A stretch of 59,720 nucleotides of DNA from Dehalococcoidia bacterium (GTDB lineage: Bacteria; Chloroflexota; Dehalococcoidia; SZUA-161), in assembly GCA_014859215.1 (NCBI GenBank), contig JACUUS010000001.1, positions 1-59,720 on the forward strand. The letters are read 5' to 3'. Numbering within the stretch: the stretch's first letter is position 1; every line of letters begins with the position of its first letter. The notes under the pieces are model-generated. The model ran no database searches. It was not told the DNA's origin and saw only the letters and a list, made by a program, of their open reading frames with translations. Shown here piece after piece: positions 35,024 to 43,549 of this stretch. The position numbers were made by a program, and so were the translations under genes.

Positions 35024-36961
35024 TTGTCTGAAGAGTCCGGGTACGCCGGAAGCATTTTGAGAGTCGACCTGTCTTCCAGTGAAATTGGCGTTTCGCCTGT
35101 TGATGCTTATGCCCGCGACTATGTCGGGGGCCGAGGTTTTGCCGCCCGCATATACTGGGACGAGGTCGAGCCGCAAATTTCGGCTTTTGATCCGTCGAAT
35201 TTGTTCATGGTTTTCACCGGGCCTCTGGCCGGATTTAATGGCCTGGGCGGCTCGCGGTGGATGGTGGCGGGCAAATCACCTCTAACGGAGCCGGAGCATT
35301 TTTCGTACGCGAACCTGGGAGGAAGCTGGGGGGTGAAGCTGAAGTCGGCAGGCTACGACGGGATCGTGGTAAAGGGCAGGTCGGAGAAGCCGGTCTATAT
35401 ACTGGTCCACGATGGACGGGCGGAAATCAGGGATGCTTCGCATCTGCGCGACAAGACGACGGTGGAAGTCCGGGATATTCTGAAACAGGAAATGGGTGAT
35501 TCGACCGGGGTCCTGGCCTGCGGACCGGCCGGCGAGCGCCTGGCAGCCTTTGGCAGCCTGCTGGCCGACAATGACGCAAGCGGGTCGTGCGGGTTCGGCG
35601 CGGTCATGGGCTCGAAGGGACTGAAGGCAATCGTGGTGCGAGGGAGCGGAAAGATACAGGTGGCTTACCCGGAGAGATTGCGCGAGCTGGCCCGGGTTGT
35701 TCGCGAGCTCAAGAAGGACTCGGTGGGCACGGGGCAGACGGACCTCATAACGGGCTCGCGGGTCAGGAAAGATGTGTGCCGGGGCTGCATAGGGGCCTGT
35801 ATCAGGCAGGTCTTCGAGGCCAGCGACGGGACCAGGGGGAAATTCTCCTGTGGTTCCGCCTGGTACTACCAGGAACGGGCAATGAGGTATTACGGCGAGT
35901 GGAACGAGGTCCCGTTCCAGGCGACAAGGCTGGCGGACGCATATGGCCTGGACACGGAGTCCCTGCATACTTTGATTATGTGGCTTTCCCGGTGCAGCAA
36001 GGCCGGCATCCTCACGGATGACAACACCGGGCTGCCGCTCTCCAAAATGGGCAGCCTGGAGTTCATAGAAGCGCTCGTGAAGAAGATCTCTTTCCGCGAG
36101 GGATTCGGCGATGTCCTGGCAAAAGGACTCAGCGGGGCCGCCGCTGAAGTGGGCAGAGGCTCACAGGAGTTGATCACCGACTACGTCTCCAAGGCCGGGT
36201 ACGGGTCGGAATATTGCCCGCGCATGTTTATTGTGTCGAGCCTCCTTTATGCCATGGAACCGCGTCTGCCGATACAGCAGGTGCACGAAGTGGGTGTGCC
36301 GCTGTTCGCCTGGCTGGGATGGCTGAACAAGGTCGAGGGTTCCTTTCTTTCCACGGAGGTATACCGGAAAATCGCCAAACGGTTCTGGGGCAGCGAGGTG
36401 GCGGCGGATTTCTCCACGTACGAGGGCAAGGCTGTGGCGACGGCGAAGATACAAGACCGGCAGTACGCGAAGGAAAGCCTGATCCTGTGTGACTGGATGT
36501 GGCCGATAACCCATTCCGCATATACACGTGACCACGTGGGCGATCCGACTCTGGAGAGCAGGATACTCTCCGCGGTGACCGGCCGCGAGGTGAGCGAAGA
36601 AGAGCTATACCGTACGGGCGAGAGGATATTCAATTTGCAGAGAGCTATACTGGTCAGGGAAGGGCATAAGGGAAGGGAAGGCGATGTTCTGCCCGAGCCG
36701 TTCTTCACGAGGCCTCTCAAGGCGGCGGTGCAGGACCCGGAATGTCTCGCGCCGGGCAGAGACGGCGCGGTTATCTCGCGGAAAGGCGCAGTTGTCGACC
36801 GGGAGCAGTTCGAGCGGATGAAAGACGAATACTACGCGCTCAGGGGCTGGGACGTGGCTACCGGACTCCAGACGAAGGCCAGTATGGGCAGGCTCGGTCT
36901 CGAAGATGTGGCAGCGGACCTGGAGCGTAGGAAACTCGTCGCAGATGCCAGGTCCGGTTAG
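35024..36961 (+). CDS. Aldehyde:ferredoxin oxidoreductase (AOR) family protein
   Basis: 645-residue tungsten/molybdenum-bispterin enzyme. N-terminal AOR domain with YVGGRGFAARIYWDEV (33-48), TGPLAG, GSRWMVAGKSPLT and YANLGGSWGVKLKSAGYDGIV, which bind the pterins. [4Fe-4S] ligands C252, C255, C259 (CxxCxxxC) and a fourth Cys near 488 (LILCDW). The family oxidises aldehydes to acids, or reduces acids, with ferredoxin; this member's substrate is not predictable. TTG start with AGGAG 6 nt upstream. Single gene with its own promoter. No ferredoxin partner or MoaD-type protein is adjacent. Confidence 0.93.
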   Translation: MSEESGYAGSILRVDLSSSEIGVSPVDAYARDYVGGRGFAARIYWDEVEPQISAFDPSNLFMVFTGPLAGFNGLGGSRWMVAGKSPLTEPEHFSYANLGGSWGVKLKSAGYDGIVVKGRSEKPVYILVHDGRAEIRDASHLRDKTTVEVRDILKQEMGDSTGVLACGPAGERLAAFGSLLADNDASGSCGFGAVMGSKGLKAIVVRGSGKIQVAYPERLRELARVVRELKKDSVGTGQTDLITGSRVRKDVCRGCIGACIRQVFEASDGTRGKFSCGSAWYYQERAMRYYGEWNEVPFQATRLADAYGLDTESLHTLIMWLSRCSKAGILTDDNTGLPLSKMGSLEFIEALVKKISFREGFGDVLAKGLSGAAAEVGRGSQELITDYVSKAGYGSEYCPRMFIVSSLLYAMEPRLPIQQVHEVGVPLFAWLGWLNKVEGSFLSTEVYRKIAKRFWGSEVAADFSTYEGKAVATAKIQDRQYAKESLILCDWMWPITHSAYTRDHVGDPTLESRILSAVTGREVSEEELYRTGERIFNLQRAILVREGHKGREGDVLPEPFFTRPLKAAVQDPECLAPGRDGAVISRKGAVVDREQFERMKDEYYALRGWDVATGLQTKASMGRLGLEDVAADLERRKLVADARSG

Positions 36962-36984
36962 GCGCTGTCCCGCAGTCTTGTCCG

Positions 36985-37653
36985 CTAGAAGTAAGCAGCG
37001 ACGTAGTGCCAGTTAGCCAGCAGTCCCCACGCGCCTACCCCAATCAGGATAAGGCCTGCTATGCGGTTGAGCATGGTGCTCCTGAGCGCAAGCTGGCGCG
37101 CGAGCCATTGCTGCCGGGTGACGGCGAAGAAGGAGATGGCCAGTAAAGGTATGCCGAGGCCCAGGCCAAAGACCATGAACAGGGTCAGCTTTTCAAGGAA
37201 CTGAGACGCAGAAAAGGACAGGGCGAAAACGCTTACGGCAAGTGTCGCGCTGCACGGCAGGATGATCGGGCCGTACAGAAGGCCGTAGGTGAATGAGCCC
37301 GAATATGGATTGGACAGGACTGGTACTCTTAGCTGGGCGAGTTTCGAAAAAGGGTTCTTGTTGAGCAACAAGACCACGCCAAGCAGGATAACGAGCATGT
37401 TGGCGATCGGCGCGACTATCGACAGGATGTCCGCCATTGCCACGCTTGCGGTGGCGACGATCAATCCGAACATGAGCGCGGAAGTAAGTACGCCGAAAAG
37501 GACGAGAACTCCCAGGAAGAACCCTGCCTTTCCGCTTTTCTTGTTTCCGGCGGCGAGGTATGCGAGATACCCCGGATAAAGCGGCAAGACGCAGGGTGAT
37601 GATGTCGCCGCAATCCCGACAATAAACGAAGTCAGTATATGTTCCGTCAGCAC
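36985..37653 (-). CDS. ccdA: CcdA/DsbD-type thiol:disulfide membrane transporter
   Basis: 222 residues with six hydrophobic segments. The two redox cysteines lie in the first helix (SSPCVLPLYPGYLAYLAAG, C21) and in the fourth region (IILPCSATLAV), each followed by the family's proline-rich pattern. It passes electrons from cytoplasmic thioredoxin to extracytoplasmic thiol proteins, most likely the thioredoxin-like lipoprotein encoded immediately upstream. The GTG start directly follows that gene's stop, so translation is coupled. Confidence 0.92.
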   Translation of the reverse strand: MLTEHILTSFIVGIAATSSPCVLPLYPGYLAYLAAGNKKSGKAGFFLGVLVLFGVLTSALMFGLIVATASVAMADILSIVAPIANMLVILLGVVLLLNKNPFSKLAQLRVPVLSNPYSGSFTYGLLYGPIILPCSATLAVSVFALSFSASQFLEKLTLFMVFGLGLGIPLLAISFFAVTRQQWLARQLALRSTMLNRIAGLILIGVGAWGLLANWHYVAAYF

Positions 37654-38178
37654 CTAGAGCCCCCCGATTTCAGCTATCTGATCTAACAACTGGTCCGCGG
37701 TCTTCATGCCGGGTTTCAGCATGTGGGCATCCTGCCAGGGGTCGAGGATTATCACCGGCGACGCGGCGAGGTTGACTATGTGAGGCCCGAATTCAGCCTC
37801 GAGGCTTCGGACCTGGTCCCTGGAGAGTGTAGCGGCGAACCAGTCAAAGCCCATGCTCTCCATGTGCTCTCGCAGAGCTTCATCGCTTACGCTTGAATCC
37901 AGGTTGAGGCTGATGAAGACGACATCCTCGCCGGCCTGTTCATAGGCTTTCGCAATTTGCTTCATCTGGTCTTCGCATATGTGGCAGGTCGTAGTCATCA
38001 TTTCTATCACTACGGGCTTGCCGGCAAATTTGGAGATCTTGAAAGTCTCCTCCGTACGCACGTCGGTGAGTTCAACATCGCGCCAGGGCAGGGTGACGCC
38101 CGAGCCATAGCTGCATGAGGATAACCATAAGGCAAGAGCCATTAGCGAGATCAAGATTATTATTGATTTCTTCCTCAA
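37654..38178 (-). CDS. Thioredoxin-like (TlpA/ResA-type) lipoprotein
   Basis: 174 residues. Signal peptide with lipobox LSSC (lipidated C22), then a thioredoxin-fold domain with active site C65-H-I-C68 (TTTCHIC) and a cis-Pro-like SPVIIL segment near 143. It is exported and membrane-tethered, and would reduce or exchange disulfides outside the cell, recharged by CcdA encoded next. TTG start with GGAGG 6 nt upstream. Cytochrome c maturation is a common role for such pairs, but no cytochrome gene is in the window. Confidence 0.9.
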   Translation of the reverse strand: MRKKSIIILISLMALALWLSSCSYGSGVTLPWRDVELTDVRTEETFKISKFAGKPVVIEMMTTTCHICEDQMKQIAKAYEQAGEDVVFISLNLDSSVSDEALREHMESMGFDWFAATLSRDQVRSLEAEFGPHIVNLAASPVIILDPWQDAHMLKPGMKTADQLLDQIAEIGGL

Positions 38179-38251
38179 ACCACACCTCCCTCAAGGAATA
38201 ACAACTGTTGACCTGGAATCCTGACGCCATACAGGCGCCGCTTTACAGCCC

Positions 38252-39598
38252 TCAGGTAGGGCATCCGGTTACCGTGATGTAAGCTGTTCTGGTCCTGGTA
38301 TCGGAGCTATCCGGGCCTCGAACGGTAAGCTTCACGGTATACTGGCCGTCCCCGAAATACTCATGGCTCGGGTTGCGTTCGTCGCTGGTGAAGCCGTCGC
38401 CGAAATCCCACTCCCAGGATGTCACGTATCCGGTGGAAAGATCAGTGAACTGGACCGTGGTCTCGGGGTATTCAACGGAAGTACGGTCAGCCCGGAAATC
38501 CGCCCTGGGAGGAACCGGGGTGAATTCCGCGGTGATGTGTTTGTCGGAGTTGACCCTTATGCTTGTAGTAGCGGAGTCGGGATCGGCAACATCTCCGCTC
38601 CATTTACTGAATTCCCAGCCTTCGGCCGGGCTGGCGGTGATGGTGACCTCTGTCCCCCACGGATAGGTATGAGCACCGGAAGCGGGCGTTGTCTGCCCCT
38701 GACCTTCAATCCCCATGTTGAGTTCATGTGTTATCCGCGAAAAGTGAGCGGTTACAATGCGATCGGAGCTCATGGTTATGGCTGTTTGAGGTGAATCCGG
38801 ATCGGATACCTGCCCCGTCCATTTGTCGAACTGCCATCCCGCCGACGGTGTCGCCAGCAGATCGACGACTGCTCCCTTCTCGTGGCTGTAGGTGCCGACG
38901 CCGGGGCTGCTTGCGCCCTGGCCGTCGACAGCCACTATCAGGGAGAAATGAACAGGCGGCGGTGCAGGCGTAGGCATGGGGGAGGGCACCGGAGTAGGAG
39001 TCGGCTCAACCGGGGTGGGACCAGGGGTCGGATAAGGCATTGGAGTCGGAGTTGGCTCTGTTACCTGGTCGGTCTCGATTTCAGCCAGGACAGCAAACCT
39101 CGTCAAATGTGTTATCTCGGCACTGATCGAATTATCAGCGAGATCGACTTCGGATACTAGCGGTTTCCATGTGTCCCCCGAGCTGTTGAAGAAGCCTATC
39201 TTCAACGAGTCCTCCTGGACTCCGTATGGCAGGGACCGCGAGTCATAACGCAGGGTGAGCCTGGCGGCGGGATCGAATGTTGCGCCGTCAGGCAGCAGCT
39301 CATAGGAATGGGCCACATACAGGCCTTCCTTGTCGTCTGGCTCATCATTGACCGGGTGCACTTCGAGTTCGCGCAAGGGTTTTCCGTCCGCATCGAGCAC
39401 TGACGTACCCTGCGGTATTTCCAGGCGCATAAAGCCGTCCGGGCTGGTATATTCGATGTTTGCTTTGTCAAGGTTATCGAGGTTTATTACCATCGGGTCC
39501 TCGACCGGTCGACTGCCGCTATCTCGTAACATGAGGAAGGCCGTCGCGGCCAGTGCAGGCAGCAAAAAAATACATAGTATGAGATAATTGCGTCTCAT
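38252..39598 (-). CDS. Surface protein with InlB-type repeats and PKD domain
   Basis: 448 residues. N-terminal signal/anchor helix (about 4-24), a ZU5-like beta domain (about 45-175), a Thr/Pro-rich linker of PTPTP-type repeats (about 180-215), two divergent 'bacterial repeat' (InlB B-repeat-like) units about 218-290 and 290-362, each with GWxFxKWxGxVxDPDS and ITAxF, and a C-terminal PKD domain (about 363-445) with WEWDFGDG and HEYFGDGQYTVKLTV. Likely an exposed adhesive or structural protein. No sortase motif is seen. Promoter at 39694-39722. Confidence 0.88.
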   Translation of the reverse strand: MRRNYLILCIFLLPALAATAFLMLRDSGSRPVEDPMVINLDNLDKANIEYTSPDGFMRLEIPQGTSVLDADGKPLRELEVHPVNDEPDDKEGLYVAHSYELLPDGATFDPAARLTLRYDSRSLPYGVQEDSLKIGFFNSSGDTWKPLVSEVDLADNSISAEITHLTRFAVLAEIETDQVTEPTPTPMPYPTPGPTPVEPTPTPVPSPMPTPAPPPVHFSLIVAVDGQGASSPGVGTYSHEKGAVVDLLATPSAGWQFDKWTGQVSDPDSPQTAITMSSDRIVTAHFSRITHELNMGIEGQGQTTPASGAHTYPWGTEVTITASPAEGWEFSKWSGDVADPDSATTSIRVNSDKHITAEFTPVPPRADFRADRTSVEYPETTVQFTDLSTGYVTSWEWDFGDGFTSDERNPSHEYFGDGQYTVKLTVRGPDSSDTRTRTAYITVTGCPT

Positions 39599-39693
39599 CT
39601 GGTTCCTTCCCTGGTGAAGTTACGGGGGGAGAGTTTGAATCGAGTCTGTTTGCCCCAGACCGGAGTTACGTTGATCGTAATCCAGACTACTGG

Positions 39694-39722
39694 ATGGTAT
39701 TAGGTGACTAACAAGATGTCAA
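39694..39722 (-). promoter_or_regulatory. Promoter of the PKD surface-protein gene
   Basis: Minus strand TTGACA (39717-39722), 17-nt spacer, TACCAT (39694-39699), giving an ~89-nt leader. Confidence 0.5.
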
Positions 39723-39793
39723 GTGAAAATGTACTACGTAGCTGCCTAGTTTGCCCAGTTTCTGGAGGATTGGTGAACAAGGTCCGCAAAAGG

Positions 39794-40027
39794 CTAGTCA
39801 TGAGCTTTCCTGACGTAGACCTTGATCTCCTTACCTTCCTCCACAGTGCCAAGGCATTCATGTCCGGTAGCTTCGCACCAGGCGGGCATATCTTTCTTGA
39901 TGCCCTGATCATCCGCTATGATTTCCAGTACCTGCCCGGAACGTAACTGCTTGATCTTCTCCGCCGTCTTGACAATCGGCATCGGGCAGTAAAGTCCGAC
40001 ACAGTCAAGGCTCTCGTCTGCTTTCAT
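39794..40027 (-). CDS. tusA: TusA-family sulfurtransferase
   Basis: 77-residue sulfur-carrier protein of the SirA/TusA/YeeD fold: LDCVGLYCPMPIVKT, with the persulfide-carrying C14 in the CPxP motif and an extra C9. It accepts sulfur from the cysteine desulfurase and hands it on, for example to MnmA, both encoded upstream on the same strand. GGAGG precedes the ATG. Last gene of the sulfur-trafficking series. Confidence 0.93.
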   Translation of the reverse strand: MKADESLDCVGLYCPMPIVKTAEKIKQLRSGQVLEIIADDQGIKKDMPAWCEATGHECLGTVEEGKEIKVYVRKAHD

Positions 40028-40046
40028 CTTATCCTCCGCTGCCCCG

Positions 40047-40070
40047 ACCGGTCAACCGGTCTACCGGTCT
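40047..40070. repeat. Three tandem 8-bp repeats, each with an ACCGGT palindrome
   Basis: Units at 40047-40054, 40055-40062 and 40063-40070 read ACCGGTCA, ACCGGTCT, ACCGGTCT. They lie in the 41-nt gap between DsrE and TusA and include part of the DsrE stop codon. Confidence 0.7.
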
Positions 40071-40551
40071 ATATGAATAAGGATACCTTGGATTGTCGAG
40101 CCTCGCCGAGGAAGTACGCGGCGCCCGCGACTCCCTCAACCTCCTCGCGGAAGGCGTTCTCCGGCAAGCCCATTACTCCACAGGATGTATTGCAGGCAAA
40201 GAGCTTCACACCCATCGCATGAGCCATCCCGATGAATTCATCGACAGACGGCATTCTGACATCCTTCATCAACCTTTTCATCATCCAGGTCCCCATCCCG
40301 AACATGTGGAATCTGGAGAGTTTCAGTCGCCTGGAGCCTCCCCTGTTGAGGAGATTAAGCATCTTTCTGGCAATACCCTTGCTCTCTATGCGCCCTTCGT
40401 TCTTCTTAATGACGTTAAGGCCCCAGAAAGTGAAGAACATATTCACTTCCATGCCCATGCTCGCGCCTGTTGTGGCAAGCATGAAAGCAGCCAGTGCCCG
40501 GTCAAGCTCTCCGCTGAAGAGCACAATGGTCAACTTCTCTTTATCTGCCAT
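40069..40551 (-). CDS. DsrE/DsrF/DrsH-like family protein
   Basis: 160 residues. KLTIVLFSGELDRALAAFMLATTGASMGMEVNMFFTFWG is the family's opening strand-helix unit, followed by a helical MxxLxLxxPxG-like part and a C-terminal CNTSCGVMG segment whose cysteine could carry sulfur. Such proteins (DsrE/TusBCD relatives, DrsE2 type) pair with TusA in sulfur relay. Located 41 nt before tusA and 12 nt after the zinc ribbon gene. A plausible relay from IscS to TusA (inference). Confidence 0.88.
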   Translation of the reverse strand: MADKEKLTIVLFSGELDRALAAFMLATTGASMGMEVNMFFTFWGLNVIKKNEGRIESKGIARKMLNLLNRGGSRRLKLSRFHMFGMGTWMMKRLMKDVRMPSVDEFIGMAHAMGVKLFACNTSCGVMGLPENAFREEVEGVAGAAYFLGEARQSKVSLFI

Positions 40552-40563
40552 TCTTGCCTCCTG

Positions 40564-40755
40564 CTATCTGGTCCCGGCCCGGATATCAGCCCCGCAATGA
40601 GGACACTGTCTGCTGGTCCTGGGGAACGGCTTTCTGCACCTTGGACAGTAGAACAATTTCAAGCTGCAAGCCCGGCAAAGCGGAGATTTCGTCTTGACCA
40701 TCTCTTCTTTGCAGTACGGGCAGGTTATCTGCTCATTCTTGTTCTGCTCTTTCAT
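40564..40755 (-). CDS. Small double zinc-ribbon protein
   Basis: 63 residues with two CxxC...CxxC knuckles: CPYC, CRAC, CPRC and CPHC. Likely binds zinc (or Fe-S) and mediates protein or RNA contacts. Its ATG overlaps the iscU stop (TAATG), so it is co-translated with iscU. No named family recognised. Confidence 0.8.
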   Translation of the reverse strand: MKEQNKNEQITCPYCKEEMVKTKSPLCRACSLKLFYCPRCRKPFPRTSRQCPHCGADIRAGTR

Positions 40756-41147
40756 TATTTGCTACCTCCTGCGACCTTCTTCTTGCTCTGGTAGTCTTTG
40801 ATGGCCTTGTGCAGGGCCTGCGCGCCAAGGTTGGAGCAGTGGAACTTGTTCTTTGGCAGCCCTTCCAGCTCCTCGGCAACCCTGGAGGGGGTTATCTTCA
40901 TGGCCTCCCCGAGCGTCTTGCCTTTCGCCATCTCACTAACCATGCTGGAAACTGCTATTGCGGCCCCGCATCCGAAGGTCTTGAATTTAACATCATCCAG
41001 ACGGTTGTCTTTGACTTTGATGTAGAACGTCATCATGTCGCCACAGACAGGATTGCCGACTTCTCCCACGCCGTCGGGGGCCTCAATCTCGCCCACATTG
41101 CGGGGGTTCATGAAGTGCTCCATTACCTTTTCACTGTAAACCGGCAT
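40755..41147 (-). CDS. iscU: IscU/NifU-type Fe-S cluster scaffold
   Basis: 130 residues, the scaffold on which IscS-derived sulfur and iron form clusters. Ligands present: C35 and D37 (NPVCGD), C60 (TFGCGAAIA), H103-C104 (FHCSNL). The region around the third Cys lacks the classic LPPVK, as in many anaerobe NifU-like proteins. Starts directly after the iscS stop. Confidence 0.94.
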   Translation of the reverse strand: MPVYSEKVMEHFMNPRNVGEIEAPDGVGEVGNPVCGDMMTFYIKVKDNRLDDVKFKTFGCGAAIAVSSMVSEMAKGKTLGEAMKITPSRVAEELEGLPKNKFHCSNLGAQALHKAIKDYQSKKKVAGGSK

Positions 41148-42335
41148 CTAACTGCCTCCTTTACGGGATTTGATGAACTTTGAATACAAAGGGGACATTT
41201 CCCGGAGTCTGGCAACGATCGGCGGCAGGGCTTCGAGAATGTAGTCCACGTCCTCGATCTGATTGCCGATGCCGAATGTGAATAGAATCGAGCCCTGGGC
41301 CAGTTCGTGGGAGATGCCCATCGCTATCAGCACATGCGATGCTTTCAAAGCCTTGGATGTGCAGGCCGACCCGCTTGACACGGCTATCCCTTTCATATTC
41401 AGGAACATGAGCATGGATTCGCCCTCGATGAACTCTATGCAGAAGCTAGCATTGCCGGGGAGCCTGTTTCGTGGATGCCCGGTTACGATTGCGTGCTCGA
41501 TTACCGCGGGAAGTCGCTGCATAATGCGGTCACGCAATCCTGTGAAATGCTCCATTCGGGAAGGTATCTCAGCCCTGGCCAGTTCGGCTGCCTTGCCCAG
41601 GCCGGCGATAGCAGGGACGTCCTCGGTGCCTGCCCGCCGCCCGCCTTCCTGTACGCCGCCGTCAAGCAGGGGAATAATGCGGACGCCTTTCCGGACCCAC
41701 AGGGCGGCCGCCCCTTTCGGCCCGTAGAACTGGTTCCCGGCCAGGCTTAAGGCATCCACCGCCAATTCCCGCACATTTACGGGTATGGTCCCCGCTGCGG
41801 CCACTGCGTCGGTGTGGAAGGCAATATCACGCTCCCTCGCAATCTGCCCGATTTCCCGCACGGGTTCGATCGTGCCGACTTCGCCATTGGCAAGCATGAC
41901 CGAGATAAGTATCGTATCTTCCCTGATGCTGCGCCGGACATCATCGGGATTGACGACTCCGTGCCCGTCCACGGGCACCAGCGTCAATGCAAAACCCGAT
42001 TTCTCAAGTGTGCGTGCTGAGTGAAGCACCGAGAAATGCTCGATCTCAGAAGCGATGATGTGCTTCCCTTTACTCTGCCGGGCAAGGGCCAGTCCCTTAA
42101 TAGCGAAGTTGTTGCTTTCGGTGCCGCTGCCGGTGAATATGATTTCCTCAGGTTCCGCACCGATGAGACCAGCTACATGTCCCCTGGCGGTCTCCACGGC
42201 CTCTCTTGCCGCGTCCCCCCAGTCGTGGAGCGAAGAGGGATTGCCGAATACTTCTCCCAGAAAAGGCAGCATCGCTTCCCGGACCGCGGGCAGAACAGGT
42301 GTGGTTGCTGCATGGTCGGCGTATACTTTTCTCAT
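41148..42335 (-). CDS. iscS: Cysteine desulfurase (IscS/NifS)
   Basis: 395-residue PLP enzyme that converts cysteine to alanine and an enzyme-bound persulfide. YADHAATTPV start, ATGSEH-region equivalent IIASEIEHFSVL, PLP Lys in GNQFYGPKGAAAL (near residue 207) and the active-site Cys loop SSGSACTSKALKASHVL (near 327). The ATG at 42335 is preferred: AGGAGG abuts the ATG at 42341 but lies 6 nt from this one. Sulfur donor for IscU, MnmA and TusA, all encoded in the same series. Confidence 0.95.
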   Translation of the reverse strand: MRKVYADHAATTPVLPAVREAMLPFLGEVFGNPSSLHDWGDAAREAVETARGHVAGLIGAEPEEIIFTGSGTESNNFAIKGLALARQSKGKHIIASEIEHFSVLHSARTLEKSGFALTLVPVDGHGVVNPDDVRRSIREDTILISVMLANGEVGTIEPVREIGQIARERDIAFHTDAVAAAGTIPVNVRELAVDALSLAGNQFYGPKGAAALWVRKGVRIIPLLDGGVQEGGRRAGTEDVPAIAGLGKAAELARAEIPSRMEHFTGLRDRIMQRLPAVIEHAIVTGHPRNRLPGNASFCIEFIEGESMLMFLNMKGIAVSSGSACTSKALKASHVLIAMGISHELAQGSILFTFGIGNQIEDVDYILEALPPIVARLREMSPLYSKFIKSRKGGS

Positions 42336-42395
42336 GGTCATCCTCCTGATGACGCGGGTATCTGTTCTCTCTCTGCCAACTTCTGTATAGGGTTC

Positions 42396-42605
42396 TCAAG
42401 GGAACAGCTGGTTTCCGTTATCGTCCAGCACGGAAATCGCCAGCAGCGGGCAGCTCTCTGCAGCCTCCATCAGCGTCTCTTCGGGAACTGAGGAGGGATC
42501 GAGCACGACAGCCCTGTCTTCTTCATCGAGCGCGAAGACAGTCGGCGCCACTTCCACGCAGTTTCCTATTCCGCCGCAAATTTCCCTGTCAACTATTACA
42601 TTCAT
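42396..42605 (-). CDS. Three-cysteine ferredoxin, probably [3Fe-4S] type
   Basis: 69 residues. C10, C16 and C52-Pro match the cluster ligands of monocluster ferredoxins, but the second ligand position (13) is Ile, so a [3Fe-4S] or labile [4Fe-4S] cluster is expected, as in ferredoxins of the P450-partner type. Its ATG overlaps the nadA stop as ATGA. It may supply electrons or act with the Fe-S machinery in the operon. Confidence 0.85.
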   Translation of the reverse strand: MNVIVDREICGGIGNCVEVAPTVFALDEEDRAVVLDPSSVPEETLMEAAESCPLLAISVLDDNGNQLFP

Positions 42606-43549
42606 AGCTGCCTCCCCCTGGGAGCGTATTCGCCCCGCCCGGCAGCGAGCATCCTGTCGACAGCGAGCCTGGCTCTACTACGAACAGGTTCGGGCACCCG
42701 GACTTCCGGCGCGAGCTCCCGCAGGGATGTCATGACCTTGTCCAGTGTAATTCGCTTCATATTCGGGCAGACCGCCAGATCGGAGGCCGGGATGAACCGC
42801 TTACGGGGATTTTCCTTGCTCAGCCTGTGGATTATTCCAACCTCGGTGCCCACTATGATCTCCTCGGCGTCAGAGGTGCCGGCGAAAGTGACCAGGCCGT
42901 TAGTGCTCAGGACCCTGTCGGCGAGCGCGATTACCTCCGGCCGGCATTCCGGATGGACGACAACCGTGGCGCGAGGATACTCTTTCTTCCTGGCGAGGAC
43001 TGCTTCGGGTTGAATTCTCATGTGAGTGGGGCAGAAACCCGGCCACAGCTCGATGTTCTTGCCGGTCCGGCTCCTCACGTAGCTTCCCAGGTACTGGTCA
43101 GGCACAAACAGTATCTGGTCGCGGTCCAGGTTATTCACGATGGCTTCGGCGTTGGCCGAGGTGCAGCAGTAGTCGGATTCGGCTTTGACTTCGGCTGAGG
43201 AGTTCACGTAGCAGACAACGGCGGCGTCTGGTAGTTCTCTTTTTTTGGCCCGCAGGTCTTCGGCCGTGATCATATCTGCCATCGGGCAGCCGGCGCGTAT
43301 ATCCGGCAGCAGCACGGTCTTATCCGGGCACAGTATGGAAGCTGTTTCAGCCATGAAGTGTACTCCGCAGAATACCACTACATCGGCTGTGGTCCCTGCG
43401 GCCTTGCGGCTGAGGTCAAGCGAATCTCCGACAAAGTCGGCCACATCCTGTATTTCGGGCAGCTGATAATTATGGGCGAGGATGACCGCGTTGCGCTCCC
43501 GCTTGAGCTGAAGAATCGCACTAGTCAGGGGTGCTGGATGGATTGTCAT
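42602..43549 (-). CDS. nadA: Quinolinate synthase NadA
   Basis: 315-residue [4Fe-4S] enzyme condensing iminoaspartate with dihydroxyacetone phosphate to quinolinate, for NAD synthesis. Family features: ILAHNYQLPEIQDVADFVGDSLDLSR and the three cluster cysteines in SDYCCTSAN, GFCPTHMRI and AVCPNMKRI, plus HPEC. nadB and nadC are not in the window. Its 5' end overlaps the MOSC gene by 29 nt; its 3' end overlaps the ferredoxin gene. Confidence 0.95.
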   Translation of the reverse strand: MTIHPAPLTSAILQLKRERNAVILAHNYQLPEIQDVADFVGDSLDLSRKAAGTTADVVVFCGVHFMAETASILCPDKTVLLPDIRAGCPMADMITAEDLRAKKRELPDAAVVCYVNSSAEVKAESDYCCTSANAEAIVNNLDRDQILFVPDQYLGSYVRSRTGKNIELWPGFCPTHMRIQPEAVLARKKEYPRATVVVHPECRPEVIALADRVLSTNGLVTFAGTSDAEEIIVGTEVGIIHRLSKENPRKRFIPASDLAVCPNMKRITLDKVMTSLRELAPEVRVPEPVRSRARLAVDRMLAAGRGEYAPRGRQL

